Source: Nocardia sp. NBC_00403
GTDB lineage: Bacteria > Actinomycetota > Actinomycetes > Mycobacteriales > Mycobacteriaceae
Direction of reading: 5' to 3'
DNA length: 64,000 bases
NCBI RefSeq assembly: GCF_036046055.1
Contig: NZ_CP107939.1
Span: 1,612,001 to 1,676,000 of the forward strand
Shown here: in pieces, positions 34,917 through 43,795 of the stretch
Position numbering within the stretch: position 1 is the first letter of the stretch
Layout of the letters: every line of letters starts with the position of its first letter
Position numbers and translations under genes: made by a program
The notes under the pieces: generated by a model
Databases searched by the model: none
Told to the model about the DNA's origin: nothing
Seen by the model: the letters and a program-made list of their open reading frames with translations, nothing else

Positions 34917-35738
34917 ATGACTGATTGGCAGGCTTTCACCGTCGAAACCAAGGACCACGTCGCCCAGGTGACGCTGACCGGTCCGGGCAAGGGCAATGCG
35001 ATGGGACCGGATTTCTGGCGTGAGCTGCCGGAGATCTTCCGTGGCCTGGACGCTGACCCCGAGGTGCGCGCGATCGTGCTCACCGGTTCCGGCAAGCACT
35101 TCTCCTATGGTCTCGACCTGGGCGCGATGGCGGGCACGTTCGGTTCGTTGTTGGCCGATAAGGCGTTCGCCGCGCCGCGCACCGATTTCCTGTACGAGGT
35201 GCGCCGGATGCAAGCGGCGGTGACCGCGGTGGCGGACTGCCGCAAGCCGGTCATCGCCGCAGTGTCGGGTTGGTGCATCGGCGGCGGGCTCGACCTGATC
35301 GCTGCCGTCGATATCCGCTACGCGAGCGCGGAGGCGAAGTTCAGCCTGCGTGAGGCAAAGGTGGCGATCGTCGCCGATATCGGGTCGTTGCACCGGCTGC
35401 CCGGCATCATCGGTGAGGGGCAGCTGCGCGAGCTCGCCTTCACCGGCAAGGACATCGACGCCGCGCGTGCCGAGAAGATCGGCCTCGTCAACGACGTGTT
35501 CGCCGATCAGGACGCGGTGCTCGACGCGGCACACGCCACGGCACGCGAGATTGCGGCGAACCCGCCGCTGGTGGTGCAGGGCGCGAAGGATGTGCTCGAG
35601 CAGCGGACCAAGGATCAGGTGGCCGCTGGGTTGCGCTATGTGTCCGCGTGGAATTCCGCATTCCTGCCCTCGGAGGACCTCACCGAGGCCGTTCAGGCGG
35701 TGTTCGAGAAGCGGGCACCGGAGTTCAAGGGCCGGTAA
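34917..35738 (+). CDS. Crotonase-family protein, dienoyl-CoA isomerase-like (EchA21 type)
   Basis: The 273-residue protein has the crotonase fold with both oxyanion-hole regions (SGKHFSYGLDLGAM and VSGWCIGGGLDLIAAVDIR). REAKVAIVADIGSLHRLP matches the motif of delta3,5-delta2,4-dienoyl-CoA isomerases, including the Asp that shifts the double bonds, rather than a hydratase. It should act in beta-oxidation of unsaturated fatty acids. Length and features resemble mycobacterial EchA21. TACGCT lies 7 bp before the ATG, so the message is probably leaderless. Confidence 0.87.
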   Translation: MTDWQAFTVETKDHVAQVTLTGPGKGNAMGPDFWRELPEIFRGLDADPEVRAIVLTGSGKHFSYGLDLGAMAGTFGSLLADKAFAAPRTDFLYEVRRMQAAVTAVADCRKPVIAAVSGWCIGGGLDLIAAVDIRYASAEAKFSLREAKVAIVADIGSLHRLPGIIGEGQLRELAFTGKDIDAARAEKIGLVNDVFADQDAVLDAAHATAREIAANPPLVVQGAKDVLEQRTKDQVAAGLRYVSAWNSAFLPSEDLTEAVQAVFEKRAPEFKGR

Positions 35739-35779
35739 AGGCCGGTAAAACGTTTGCCCTGGCCGCAGGCCCGTCTACA

Positions 35780-35815
35780 TACTTGCATCACACAACTAAT
35801 TGATTCACGCAAGTA
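35780..35815. promoter_or_regulatory. Inverted repeat upstream of the MarR-exporter operon
   Basis: TACTTGC (35780-35786) and GCAAGTA (35809-35815) form a spaced inverted repeat just before the MarR start. It is a likely operator for autorepression of the two-gene unit. Confidence 0.5.
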
Positions 35816-35827
35816 AGGGTAGGCCGA

Positions 35828-36334
35828 GTGGACGCTGAAGATGAGTCGGTCGAGACGATCGCGATCCAGCTCACGCGGCTACAGCGGCACCGCGACCGGG
35901 TCGCGGCGCAGTTGCGCACCGGCGACGGCGTGGATCCCGCGGCATTCGCGATCCTGTTCCGGCTGCTCTGCGACGGACCGATGCGCTCGGGCGCACTCGC
36001 CGAGGCGGTGCATTCGGACGCCTCGACGGTCAGTCGACAGGTCACGCAGCTGGTGGAGCGGCAGCTGGTCGAGCGGCAGGCCGATCGATTCGACGGCCGT
36101 GCCACCGTGCTGGTCGTCACCGAGCACGGCCGCGCCGTCGCGGAGCAGATCCGCAGGCGCAGGCACGAAAACCTGACCAGGGTGATGGCGGCTTGGACGC
36201 CGCAGGACCGGGCCCTCTTCGCCGGGCTGCTCCGGCAGTTCGTCGACGATTTCGAGCAGGCCAAGCCCGCCATGCTCGCGGCCATCCGCAGCAACCAGGA
36301 CTTGTACAACAGTGAGACGGAGAACGATTCGTGA
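35828..36334 (+). CDS. MarR-family regulator of the downstream exporter
   Basis: The 168-residue protein has the MarR winged helix (SGALAEAVHSDASTVSRQVT, then LVERQADRFDGRATVLVVT as the wing). It starts at GTG 35828. Its TGA overlaps the exporter's GTG, so repressor and pump form an operon. An inverted repeat upstream suggests autoregulation. Confidence 0.92.
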   Translation: MDAEDESVETIAIQLTRLQRHRDRVAAQLRTGDGVDPAAFAILFRLLCDGPMRSGALAEAVHSDASTVSRQVTQLVERQLVERQADRFDGRATVLVVTEHGRAVAEQIRRRRHENLTRVMAAWTPQDRALFAGLLRQFVDDFEQAKPAMLAAIRSNQDLYNSETENDS

Positions 36335-38199
36335 CCGCACCGGCAACCGTGGAGGAGTCCACCGGTTTCACCCACCGGCAGATCTTGACCATCCTCAGCG
36401 GCCTGATGCTCGGCATGCTGCTCGCGGCGCTGGACCAGACCATTGTGTCCACCGCGATCCGCACCATTGCCGATGATCTCAACGGCTACTCGATGCAGGC
36501 CTGGGCGACCACGGCCTATCTGATCACCGCGACGCTGGCGACGCCGCTGTACGGCAAGCTGTCCGACATGTTCGGCCGTAAGCCGTTCTTCATGGCCGCG
36601 ATCACCATCTTCGTGGTCGGTTCGCTGCTGTGCACAATGGCGCAGTCGATGTACCAGCTCGCGGCGTTCCGCGCCTTCCAGGGACTCGGCGCGGGTGGCT
36701 TGATGTCGCTGGCGCTGACCATCCTCGGTGACATCGTCGGTCCGCGTGAACGCGCCAAGTACCAGGGGTATTTCCTCGCGGTGTTCGGCACCTCCAGCGT
36801 GGTCGGCCCGGTGCTCGGTGGCGTGCTCGCAGGTCAGGACACGATTCTCGGGGTCAGCGGCTGGCGCTGGGTCTTCCTGGTCAACGTGCCGGTCGGGCTG
36901 ATCGCGCTCGGCGTCGTATCCAAGGTGCTCAAGCTGCCCAAGCGCCCGAAATCCACGGACCGGGTCGACTGGTGGGGCGCGTTCGTGCTCGCCGTCGGGT
37001 TGGTGCCGCTGCTCATCGTCGCCGAACAGGGCCGCGAATGGGGTTGGGGCAGTGGGCGTTCGGTGCTCTGCTACGTGATCGGCGGGCTCGGCATCATCGG
37101 GTTCGTGCTGGTCGAGAAGGTGTTGAAGGACAAGGCGCTGATCCCGCTCCGGATGTTCTCCAACCGCACCTTCGCGCTGGGCGTTGTCATTTCCTTCGTC
37201 GTCGGCGCCGCGATGTTCGGCGGTATTTCGCTGCTGCCGCAGTACCTGCAGGTGGTGCGTGGTGCGAGCCCGACGCTGGCAGGTCTGCAGATGTTGCCGA
37301 TGGTGCTCGGGCTGATGACGGGGTCGGTCGTATCCGGACAGCTGATTTCGCGCACCGGCCGCTACCGGGCCTTCCCGCTGATCGGTGCGTCGATGCTGAC
37401 GCTCGGTCTGTTCCTGCTGCACTTCCTCGACGCCGACAGCCCGCTGTGGCTGGTCATGATCTTCATGGCCTGCACCGGTTTCGGCCTCGGCAACCTGATG
37501 CAGCCGCTGACCCTGGCGGTGCAGAATGCGTTGCCGCCCAAGGACATGGGCGTGTCCACCGCTGCCGCCACCTTCTTCCGGCAGATCGGCGGCACGCTGG
37601 GTGTCGCGGTGTTCCTCTCGATTCTGTTCGCACAATTGACCCCGAACATCTCCACCGAGATGAAGTCCGCGGCCACCGATCCGACCTTCCAGCACGCGGT
37701 CGTCCAGGGCGCGCAGAGCAGCAACCCCGCCGATGCCGCACTCGCGAAGGGCCTGCTCGCACAGGACACGTCGGCGGCGAGTGATGTGCTGAAGGACAGT
37801 TCGATCATCCAGCAGCTGAACCCCGATCTGGCGCGGCCGTTCAAGGTCGGGTTCGCCGAATCGATGTCGACGGTGTTCCTGACGGCGACCGCGGTCGCGC
37901 TGCTCGCGCTGATCCTGGTGCTGTTCTGGAAGGAGGTGCCGCTGCGGATGATGAGCGGAATCCAGGCGGCCAAGGGCGACGCAGCGGAATCGGCGAACGG
38001 TGCGAGACCGGATGCCGTGGAACGCACGGGACTGCCGCTCGCGGGTGGCGAGGTGTTGAATCCGTCGGAAGATGCCGTCGAGGCCGTGGCGACGTCGGCC
38101 AACGGTGCCGCGAGTTCGAACGGCGCGGCGAGTTCGAACGGTGCCGCCAGTTCGAACGGTGTCGGAACGAAATCGGTAGGTAGCGCTGATTCGGCGTGA
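36331..38199 (+). CDS. EmrB/QacA-type DHA2 MFS exporter with a long C-terminal tail
   Basis: The 622-residue protein has 14 membrane helices. Helix 1 carries LDQTIVSTAIRTIADDLNG, the motif A loop is GKLSDMFGRKPFF, and motif C is GTSSVVGPVLGGVLAG. A 90-residue extracytoplasmic loop between helices 13 and 14 is usual in this family. The last 75 residues are disordered and contain three copies of AASSNG encoded by 18-bp repeats at about 38100-38160. It probably expels lipophilic drugs under control of the MarR protein encoded just before it. Confidence 0.93.
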   Translation: MTAPATVEESTGFTHRQILTILSGLMLGMLLAALDQTIVSTAIRTIADDLNGYSMQAWATTAYLITATLATPLYGKLSDMFGRKPFFMAAITIFVVGSLLCTMAQSMYQLAAFRAFQGLGAGGLMSLALTILGDIVGPRERAKYQGYFLAVFGTSSVVGPVLGGVLAGQDTILGVSGWRWVFLVNVPVGLIALGVVSKVLKLPKRPKSTDRVDWWGAFVLAVGLVPLLIVAEQGREWGWGSGRSVLCYVIGGLGIIGFVLVEKVLKDKALIPLRMFSNRTFALGVVISFVVGAAMFGGISLLPQYLQVVRGASPTLAGLQMLPMVLGLMTGSVVSGQLISRTGRYRAFPLIGASMLTLGLFLLHFLDADSPLWLVMIFMACTGFGLGNLMQPLTLAVQNALPPKDMGVSTAAATFFRQIGGTLGVAVFLSILFAQLTPNISTEMKSAATDPTFQHAVVQGAQSSNPADAALAKGLLAQDTSAASDVLKDSSIIQQLNPDLARPFKVGFAESMSTVFLTATAVALLALILVLFWKEVPLRMMSGIQAAKGDAAESANGARPDAVERTGLPLAGGEVLNPSEDAVEAVATSANGAASSNGAASSNGAASSNGVGTKSVGSADSA

Positions 38200-38346
38200 A
38201 CAACCCACCCTGTCGCCGCCTGGTTCCGCCAGTCTCGGCGGTGCCGGGCGGCGGCAGTTTCCGGTGGGGCGGTACGGCGGTGCGGGCATCGGCGCGAGCA
38301 GCGTGGGCTACGGTCGCGTCGTGACGATGTCGTGGGTGCGCTGACC

Positions 38347-39582
38347 ATGCACTACCTCCGGGACCGGCTGCGGCGGCTGCCGTCGGCGATCGGTTACCTG
38401 GTCATCGGTGGCGTCACCTCGGTCTTGTCCCTCTTTGCCGTGATCGGACTGTTGCTGGTGGTCGCGCTGAGCCTGGTCGGTGTCGGGATTCCGGCGATAC
38501 CCGAGGCGCTGCGGGTACTGCGACCCCTGATCGGCGTCGAACGCCGCAGGGCGGCTCGGCGGCTCGGCGAGCCCATCGAAGCGGTCTATCGGCCGATGGA
38601 AGGCGACCTGCGCAGGCAGCTTGCCACCGCATTCACCGATCCGGCCAATCGCCGCGATATCGGGTGGCTGCTGCTGCACGCGGTGACCGGAATCTATGTC
38701 GGGGTGCTGGCCGTCGCGCTGCCGCTGAGCGCGCTCAATCAGCTGGTGATTCCGGCGTATTGGCGGTTGGTTCCCGCCGGCTCGATCGCCAACTTCGGTA
38801 TTGTGGTCGACTCGTGGCCGACGGCATTGCTGAACGTGCTGATCTCGGTGCCGGTCGGAGCCGTGGCCTTACAACTGCCCGTGATCGCGGGATGGCAGGC
38901 CACGGCGGCCAAGATACTGCTCTGCCCACCGGAGGATGTCCTGCTGGCCGACCGGGTGGCGGCGCTGACCGCGACACGGGCGGCCGCGCTGGATGCGCAC
39001 GGCGCGGAGTTGCGTCGGATCGAACGCGATCTGCACGACGGTGCACAGGCCAGGATCGCTGCGGTGATCATGCAGCTCGGCCTGGCCGACCAACTGCGCG
39101 AACAGGATCCGGCGGCGGCACAGGGATTGGTGCGCAAAGCGCAGGACACCGCGACGGCGGCGTTGGCCGAGCTGCGCGATGTGGTGCGCAGCGTGTACCC
39201 GCCGGTGCTCTCGGACCGCGGTCTGGCGAGCGCGATCTCGGCGCTTGCCGCCCGCAGCGCCATCCCGGTCGTGCTCGACCTGAGCCACGTGGGCAGGCGG
39301 CCCGCCGCTGTCGAGGCAGCCGCCTATTTCGTCATTGCCGAGGCGCTCACGAACGCCACCAAACACTCTGGCGCCGAATCCATTTCGATCGTGCTCGGTG
39401 GTGCGCCGGAGGTGCTGGCGATCGAGGTCTCCGATGACGGCGTCGGCGGCGCCGGGGAGGCCTACGGCGGCGGGCTCGCAGGCATCCGGCGGCGGGCCGA
39501 AGCGCTCGACGGCCGGATGGAGCTGACCAGTCCGGACGGTGGCCCTACTGTGTTGCGGGTGGAGCTGCCGTGCGGGTCATGA
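38347..39582 (+). CDS. Sensor histidine kinase (NarL-type partner)
   Basis: The protein is 411 residues from ATG 38347; GTG 38332 would add five. An N-terminal sensor domain with four membrane segments (about 15-45 and 105-195) resembles the putative-sensor family of actinobacterial kinases. The HisKA_3 phosphorylation site is RRIERDLHDGAQARIAA. The ATPase domain has N-box ALTNATKHSGAE and G-boxes DDGVGGAGEAYGGGLAG. The stop lies 13 bp inside the response-regulator gene, so the pair is co-translated. The signal is unknown. Confidence 0.92.
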   Translation: MHYLRDRLRRLPSAIGYLVIGGVTSVLSLFAVIGLLLVVALSLVGVGIPAIPEALRVLRPLIGVERRRAARRLGEPIEAVYRPMEGDLRRQLATAFTDPANRRDIGWLLLHAVTGIYVGVLAVALPLSALNQLVIPAYWRLVPAGSIANFGIVVDSWPTALLNVLISVPVGAVALQLPVIAGWQATAAKILLCPPEDVLLADRVAALTATRAAALDAHGAELRRIERDLHDGAQARIAAVIMQLGLADQLREQDPAAAQGLVRKAQDTATAALAELRDVVRSVYPPVLSDRGLASAISALAARSAIPVVLDLSHVGRRPAAVEAAAYFVIAEALTNATKHSGAESISIVLGGAPEVLAIEVSDDGVGGAGEAYGGGLAGIRRRAEALDGRMELTSPDGGPTVLRVELPCGS

Positions 39583-40214
39583 TTGCCGAGGACGATGCCC
39601 TGCTGCGCGAGGGTCTCGTGCTCCTGCTGAGCACCGCGGGCATCGAGGTGGTCGCGGCGGTCGACAATGCCGACGACTTCCTTGCCGCGGTGGCCGCCGA
39701 TCGACCGGACGCCGTCGTCGTCGATGTCCGGCTGCCCCCGACCTTCACCGACGACGGGCTGCGTGCGGCGGTGCGTGCCCGCACCATGCACCCGGGCCTT
39801 CCGGTGCTCGTGCTGTCGTCGTATGTGGAGGACAGCTACGCCGCGGAACTGCTCGGCGACGGTGCGGGCGGCGTCGGCTATCTGCTCAAAGAGCGAGTCG
39901 GCAAGGTCGACCGCTTCCTGGATTCGCTGCGCCGGGTCGCCGACGGCGGCACCGCGATGGACCCCGAGGTGATTTCGCAATTACTGGTGCGCCGCACCGC
40001 CGATGACCCGCTCGGCGCGCTCACCGCCCGGGAGCGGGAGGTGCTCGCGCTGATGGCGGAGGGACACAACAACACGACGATCGCCGAGCGGCTGGTGGTC
40101 AGCGAAGGTGCTGTGCACAAGCACATTCGCAGTATTTTCGCGAAGCTCGGGCTGTCGGCCGATGAGGTGGGCCACCGGCGGGTGCTCGCCGTGCTCGCGT
40201 ATCTGAACGCGTGA
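39570..40214 (+). CDS. NarL/LuxR-type response regulator
   Basis: The 214-residue protein has a receiver domain with the acidic pair in IAEDDALLREG, the phospho-acceptor Asp in AVVVDVRLPP (about 52) and Lys in YLLKERVG. The C-terminal LuxR helix-turn-helix is LTAREREVLALMAEGHNNTT, then IAERLVVSEGAVHKHI. It starts at a GTG inside the kinase gene and is its partner. A bidirectional terminator follows. Confidence 0.94.
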   Translation: MRVMIAEDDALLREGLVLLLSTAGIEVVAAVDNADDFLAAVAADRPDAVVVDVRLPPTFTDDGLRAAVRARTMHPGLPVLVLSSYVEDSYAAELLGDGAGGVGYLLKERVGKVDRFLDSLRRVADGGTAMDPEVISQLLVRRTADDPLGALTAREREVLALMAEGHNNTTIAERLVVSEGAVHKHIRSIFAKLGLSADEVGHRRVLAVLAYLNA

Positions 40215-40237
40215 TCGTGACAGGCCGGGCGCGCCGA

Positions 40238-40270
40238 ATCGCCTGAACCTCGGTGCGGCTCAGGCGATTA
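40238..40270. terminator. Bidirectional terminator
   Basis: AATCGCCTGA (40238-40247) and TCAGGCGATT (40261-40270) form a perfect 10-bp stem with a 13-nt loop between the response regulator and the convergent peptidase gene. Confidence 0.75.
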
Positions 40271-40350
40271 TCTCCTCCGCCGTTCCGGCAGACGGCGCAG
40301 TCATGGCGCACCCGGGTCCCGAGATTTGCCGGGACGATGGTGCGGCGGTG

Positions 40351-41859
40351 TCAGTCGGCTCGGCAGGTGAGGTCGGCGGCGGGCAGGGTGCCGTCGCGGA
40401 GGTAGGTGTTCACCACGTCGTAGGTGCAGGTGTTCGGGTAGTTCCCGAAGATCCAGTGGATCGGGATGTCCTGCAACGTGACCATGCGGGACGCCGACAG
40501 GTCACGGCGCATGGCCACCGCCCCCTGGTGGGCGGTGCGGGTGTCGCCGGTGGACTGGACGATCAGGGCGGGGACCGCATTGCGCACCTGGGTCGGCGGT
40601 TCGGCGGGCGGCGCCCAGAAGGCACACGGGGTGATGTTGTTGACGAACGCGCCGAAGACCGGTTGGGTCGCGCGACCGGCTTCGATATTGCGCCAGTACA
40701 GGGTTGGGTCACGAGGCGTTGCGACGTCACCGCACATGATGGCCATCTGGGCCGAATTGTCGCGCGGCTTCGCCTCGAGCATGAACGAGAACATGGCGTC
40801 GAGTTCCGGTGCGATCTCGACCGGTTTGCCTTCGGCAGCGTCGGCGACCTGACGGATCTGCCCGGCCAGCTTTTCATAGTTGCGCGGGTCGTCCAGTCCG
40901 ACGAACAGCATCATCGGCAGTGTGTGGTCGTCGATGGCGAACTCGCCCAGCCGGATCGGGTCCGCGGCCGCGCGCCGGATCAGATCGACGATCTTGCCGC
41001 GGACCTGTTCACGGGTGGCGCCGAAGTGGTACTTGCCGTCGTCGGCCGCCATGAAATCCGCCCACAGGTCCAGCGCGGCCTCGTTGGTCGGGCCCATGTC
41101 CTGCATCATGCCGACCGCGCCGTACCGGTCCGGATCGACGCTGCTGTCCAACACGATCCGGTCGCTGCGCTCCGGAAACATCTGGGTGAAAACCGCGCCG
41201 AGGTAGGTGCCGTAGGAGGTGCCGAAGTAGCTGGCTTTCTCGGCGCCGAGCGCACCGCGGATCACATCCATGTCCCGCGCGGTGTTGCGAGTGGTGAAGT
41301 ATCGCAGGCGCTCGCCTTCGGTGGCGGTACAGCGAGCGGCCAGATCGCTTTGCGTAGCAACGGATTCCGCGAAGCCGACCGCATCGATCCCGGCGGATTG
41401 CAAGCCGAAGCCGCGCGGCCAATGGCAGTCGAGCGGCGACGAGCGCCCGACACCGCGCGGATCCATGCCGATCAGGTCGTATCGGGCCCGCACGTCGGGG
41501 GTCATGCCCGCACTGACCTCGACCATGAAATCGAGTCCGGGGCCACCGGGGCCGCCGGAATTGGACAGCATCACTCCATGCCGCTGCGCCGGATCGGTAG
41601 CGGCCATCCGCGAAATCGCCACCGTGATCGTTTCGCCCTGTGGTTCGGAGTAATTCAGCGGCACCGAGATATCGGCGCATTGCGCGCCCGCCGGGTCGAG
41701 GCGTGGGTCGTCGCACGATTTCCATTGCAGCTGTTGGCTGTAGAAGCGGTCCAGCGTCGGACCGTGGGCATCGGCGGGGGCGGCGCAGGCCAGACCGGTG
41801 CCCGCGAGGAGGGCGGCGAAGGTGGTCCGGACGGCCATCGTCGCCTTATGGCGTTTCAC
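40351..41859 (-). CDS. Secreted S33-family (tripeptidyl) aminopeptidase
   Basis: The 502-residue protein starts with a Sec signal peptide (MKRHKATMAVRTTFAALLAG, cleavage near ADA-HG). The alpha/beta-hydrolase core has SNSGGPGGPG at the oxyanion hole, MDPRGVGRS, and the nucleophile GTSYGTYLG (about 216). The C-terminal part offers Asp in QSTGDTRT and His in IPIHWIFG. This matches exported tripeptidyl aminopeptidases of streptomycetes and mycobacteria. It lies 55 bp after the serine hydrolase gene on the same strand and is probably co-transcribed. Confidence 0.9.
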   Translation of the reverse strand: MKRHKATMAVRTTFAALLAGTGLACAAPADAHGPTLDRFYSQQLQWKSCDDPRLDPAGAQCADISVPLNYSEPQGETITVAISRMAATDPAQRHGVMLSNSGGPGGPGLDFMVEVSAGMTPDVRARYDLIGMDPRGVGRSSPLDCHWPRGFGLQSAGIDAVGFAESVATQSDLAARCTATEGERLRYFTTRNTARDMDVIRGALGAEKASYFGTSYGTYLGAVFTQMFPERSDRIVLDSSVDPDRYGAVGMMQDMGPTNEAALDLWADFMAADDGKYHFGATREQVRGKIVDLIRRAAADPIRLGEFAIDDHTLPMMLFVGLDDPRNYEKLAGQIRQVADAAEGKPVEIAPELDAMFSFMLEAKPRDNSAQMAIMCGDVATPRDPTLYWRNIEAGRATQPVFGAFVNNITPCAFWAPPAEPPTQVRNAVPALIVQSTGDTRTAHQGAVAMRRDLSASRMVTLQDIPIHWIFGNYPNTCTYDVVNTYLRDGTLPAADLTCRAD

Positions 41860-41914
41860 TGTCGATTCTCCGATGCTCGATCGAATACGAAGGTGGGGGC
41901 GTGGGTTTCGTGGG

Positions 41915-43099
41915 TCAGCCGCCGCAGATGGCGACCTTGAAAACGTTCTCGACCGCGTCGAACTCCGCTTGGTTGGTCGGCAGTTGATTCGTGGACACCA
42001 CGACCGCGGTGCCGTCGGCGGCGACGCCGGTGCGGACCTCGAAGCCGGGGATGCTGCCGCCGTGTCCCCAGACCTCTTTGCCGCAGGGCACGGGGCGATG
42101 GATCAGCCCGAGTCCATAGCCGGCTCCCGGCTCGCGGTCGAACGGCACGGTCCGCTGCATTTCGGCCAATTGCGCCGCGGGCAAAAGCTTTCCGCCGAGT
42201 AGCGCGCTGAAGAACCGATTTACCTCCGCGCCGGTCGAGATCATCGCGCCCGCTGCGCCGGCCCAGGAGGTTTCGGTGTTCGTGAAATCGACGCGCTTCC
42301 CCTCGACCGAGTGGTAGCCGGCCGGATGCGGATCGCGGATTCCGGTGTCGCCGGGCGCGGGAAAGTAGGTCGCCCGCAGGCCGAGCGGTTCGATGATCCG
42401 GCGGGTGATCTCGGCGGCGGGCGATCGACCTGTCACCTTCTCGATCAGCATACCGAGGACGATGTAGTTGGTGTTGGTGTACTCGGCGCGCGCGCCGGGT
42501 TCGTAATTCGGCGGCATGGCCATCGCCCTGCGGACCAGCTCCGTGGGCTCGAAGCGCTGCCACCGGATGGCTTCGGAGGTGGGGTCGAGCTGGGTGCCCT
42601 CGCTCGCCATGCCGCCGTCGACCGTGCCGTGACCGAGGTAGTCGGGGATGCCGCTGGTGTGCTGCATCAACTGCCGCACCGTGATTCGGTGGCCGTCGTT
42701 CCCATTGCCCTGCACCACGCCGGGCAGGTACTGCTCGATGGGGGCGTCGAGCTGCACCTTGTCTTCGGCCACCAACTGCAGGAGCACCGTTGTCACGAAG
42801 GTCTTGGTATTGCTGCCGATCCGGACTTGTGCGTCCGCGGCGAATGGAGTGCCGGTCTGCAGATCGCCGACCCCGGCGGTCAGGACTCGATGCCCGCCGC
42901 GGCCGTCGATGACCGCCTGAATGCCGGGGTAGCCGCTCGCGACGACCTGGTCCAATGCCCGCACGAGCGCCGGAGACGGCGCCGCCGTCGGGGTGGCGGG
43001 CGTCGAGGTGTCAGCACTGCATGCGGTCGCGGCGAAGATCGCCCCGAGTGTGATTCCGGACAGCGCGACCCTGGTGGAATTTCGCCGAATGATGTTCAT
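41915..43099 (-). CDS. Exported beta-lactamase/DD-peptidase-family serine hydrolase
   Basis: The 394-residue protein has a signal peptide with a Cys at residue 27 (FAATAC), a possible imperfect lipobox. The three catalytic motifs are present: S96-N-T-K99, a Tyr-x-Asn motif in EYTNTNY, and HGG in WGHGGSIPG. This is the class C/R61 D-Ala-D-Ala carboxypeptidase group, which includes cell-wall peptidases and esterases. It may act on peptidoglycan or on a beta-lactam-like or ester substrate. It heads a two-gene unit with the exported S33 peptidase. Confidence 0.9.
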   Translation of the reverse strand: MNIIRRNSTRVALSGITLGAIFAATACSADTSTPATPTAAPSPALVRALDQVVASGYPGIQAVIDGRGGHRVLTAGVGDLQTGTPFAADAQVRIGSNTKTFVTTVLLQLVAEDKVQLDAPIEQYLPGVVQGNGNDGHRITVRQLMQHTSGIPDYLGHGTVDGGMASEGTQLDPTSEAIRWQRFEPTELVRRAMAMPPNYEPGARAEYTNTNYIVLGMLIEKVTGRSPAAEITRRIIEPLGLRATYFPAPGDTGIRDPHPAGYHSVEGKRVDFTNTETSWAGAAGAMISTGAEVNRFFSALLGGKLLPAAQLAEMQRTVPFDREPGAGYGLGLIHRPVPCGKEVWGHGGSIPGFEVRTGVAADGTAVVVSTNQLPTNQAEFDAVENVFKVAICGG

Positions 43100-43231
43100 G
43101 AGCAGTGATTTCCTCCAGTTCGAGCCCGGGAGTCGTCAGTGCTCCCTTTCGGATTCGAGCCTAGGAATTCCGGCGTACACCGCCCATGCCACGCGTACCC
43201 GAATTCGGAGTACCGGCTGCGGGGGTGGCGC

Positions 43232-43249
43232 GGTAGTGCCAGCACTACC
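43232..43249. promoter_or_regulatory. Perfect palindrome in the divergent gap
   Basis: GGTAGTGC-CA-GCACTACC is an 18-bp inverted repeat about 140 bp from both the serine hydrolase start and the small secreted protein start. It is probably an operator serving one or both; the binding protein is unknown. Confidence 0.5.
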
Positions 43250-43391
43250 ACCAACGGTTTCGGCTTCGGGTGGCGAAGGTGAAACCTCCCGAGGGCTTGG
43301 TCGATCGAACCCTAGGGGTGGCTGTTCAAAACACTCGAACTCCATAACGTGAGTGCGGTCAGAATCAACCTCGCTTTTCAGGAGCAATGAA

Positions 43392-43631
43392 ATGCGTCTC
43401 AAATCCTTCCTTGCCGCGGGCCTGCTGGCCACCGCTGCCGTCGCCGGGGTGTCGACTGCAGCGAGTGCCTCGGCCGCACCGGAGTACCGCGCGACCGCGA
43501 CCGGTTACTACTACGACACTTACGCGACCTACGGCGGCTGCCGTGCCGACGGTGAATCCCCCGTTACCGGCGGCTGGTACTGGGAATGCGTGGAAACCTG
43601 GAGCGGCTGGGATCTGTACATCTATTACTGA
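43392..43631 (+). CDS. Small secreted Tyr/Trp-rich protein
   Basis: The 79-residue protein starts at ATG 43392, 7 nt after AGGAG. A Sec signal peptide ([20 protein letters not shown], cleavage near ASA-AP) leaves a mature part of about 50 residues. This is strikingly rich in Tyr and Trp ([33 protein letters not shown]) and has just two Cys, which may form a disulphide. No family is recognised. A short cell-surface or antimicrobial-like protein is possible but unproven. It precedes a SARP-type regulator on the same strand. Confidence 0.85.
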   Translation: MRLKSFLAAGLLATAAVAGVSTAASASAAPEYRATATGYYYDTYATYGGCRADGESPVTGGWYWECVETWSGWDLYIYY

Positions 43632-43795
43632 TCGAATCCGCGGACCAGAGAGGGACATTCGGCTATGCCGGGTGTCCCTTTCGCCGTCATGAAAATCTCA
43701 TCAATGCTCTGATTGAGTGTCATTTCGATGGTGCAGGGTCATCGATGCTCATCGATGCTCATCGGTGTCGCGGAGTGGTCGGAGATGGGGAATAC

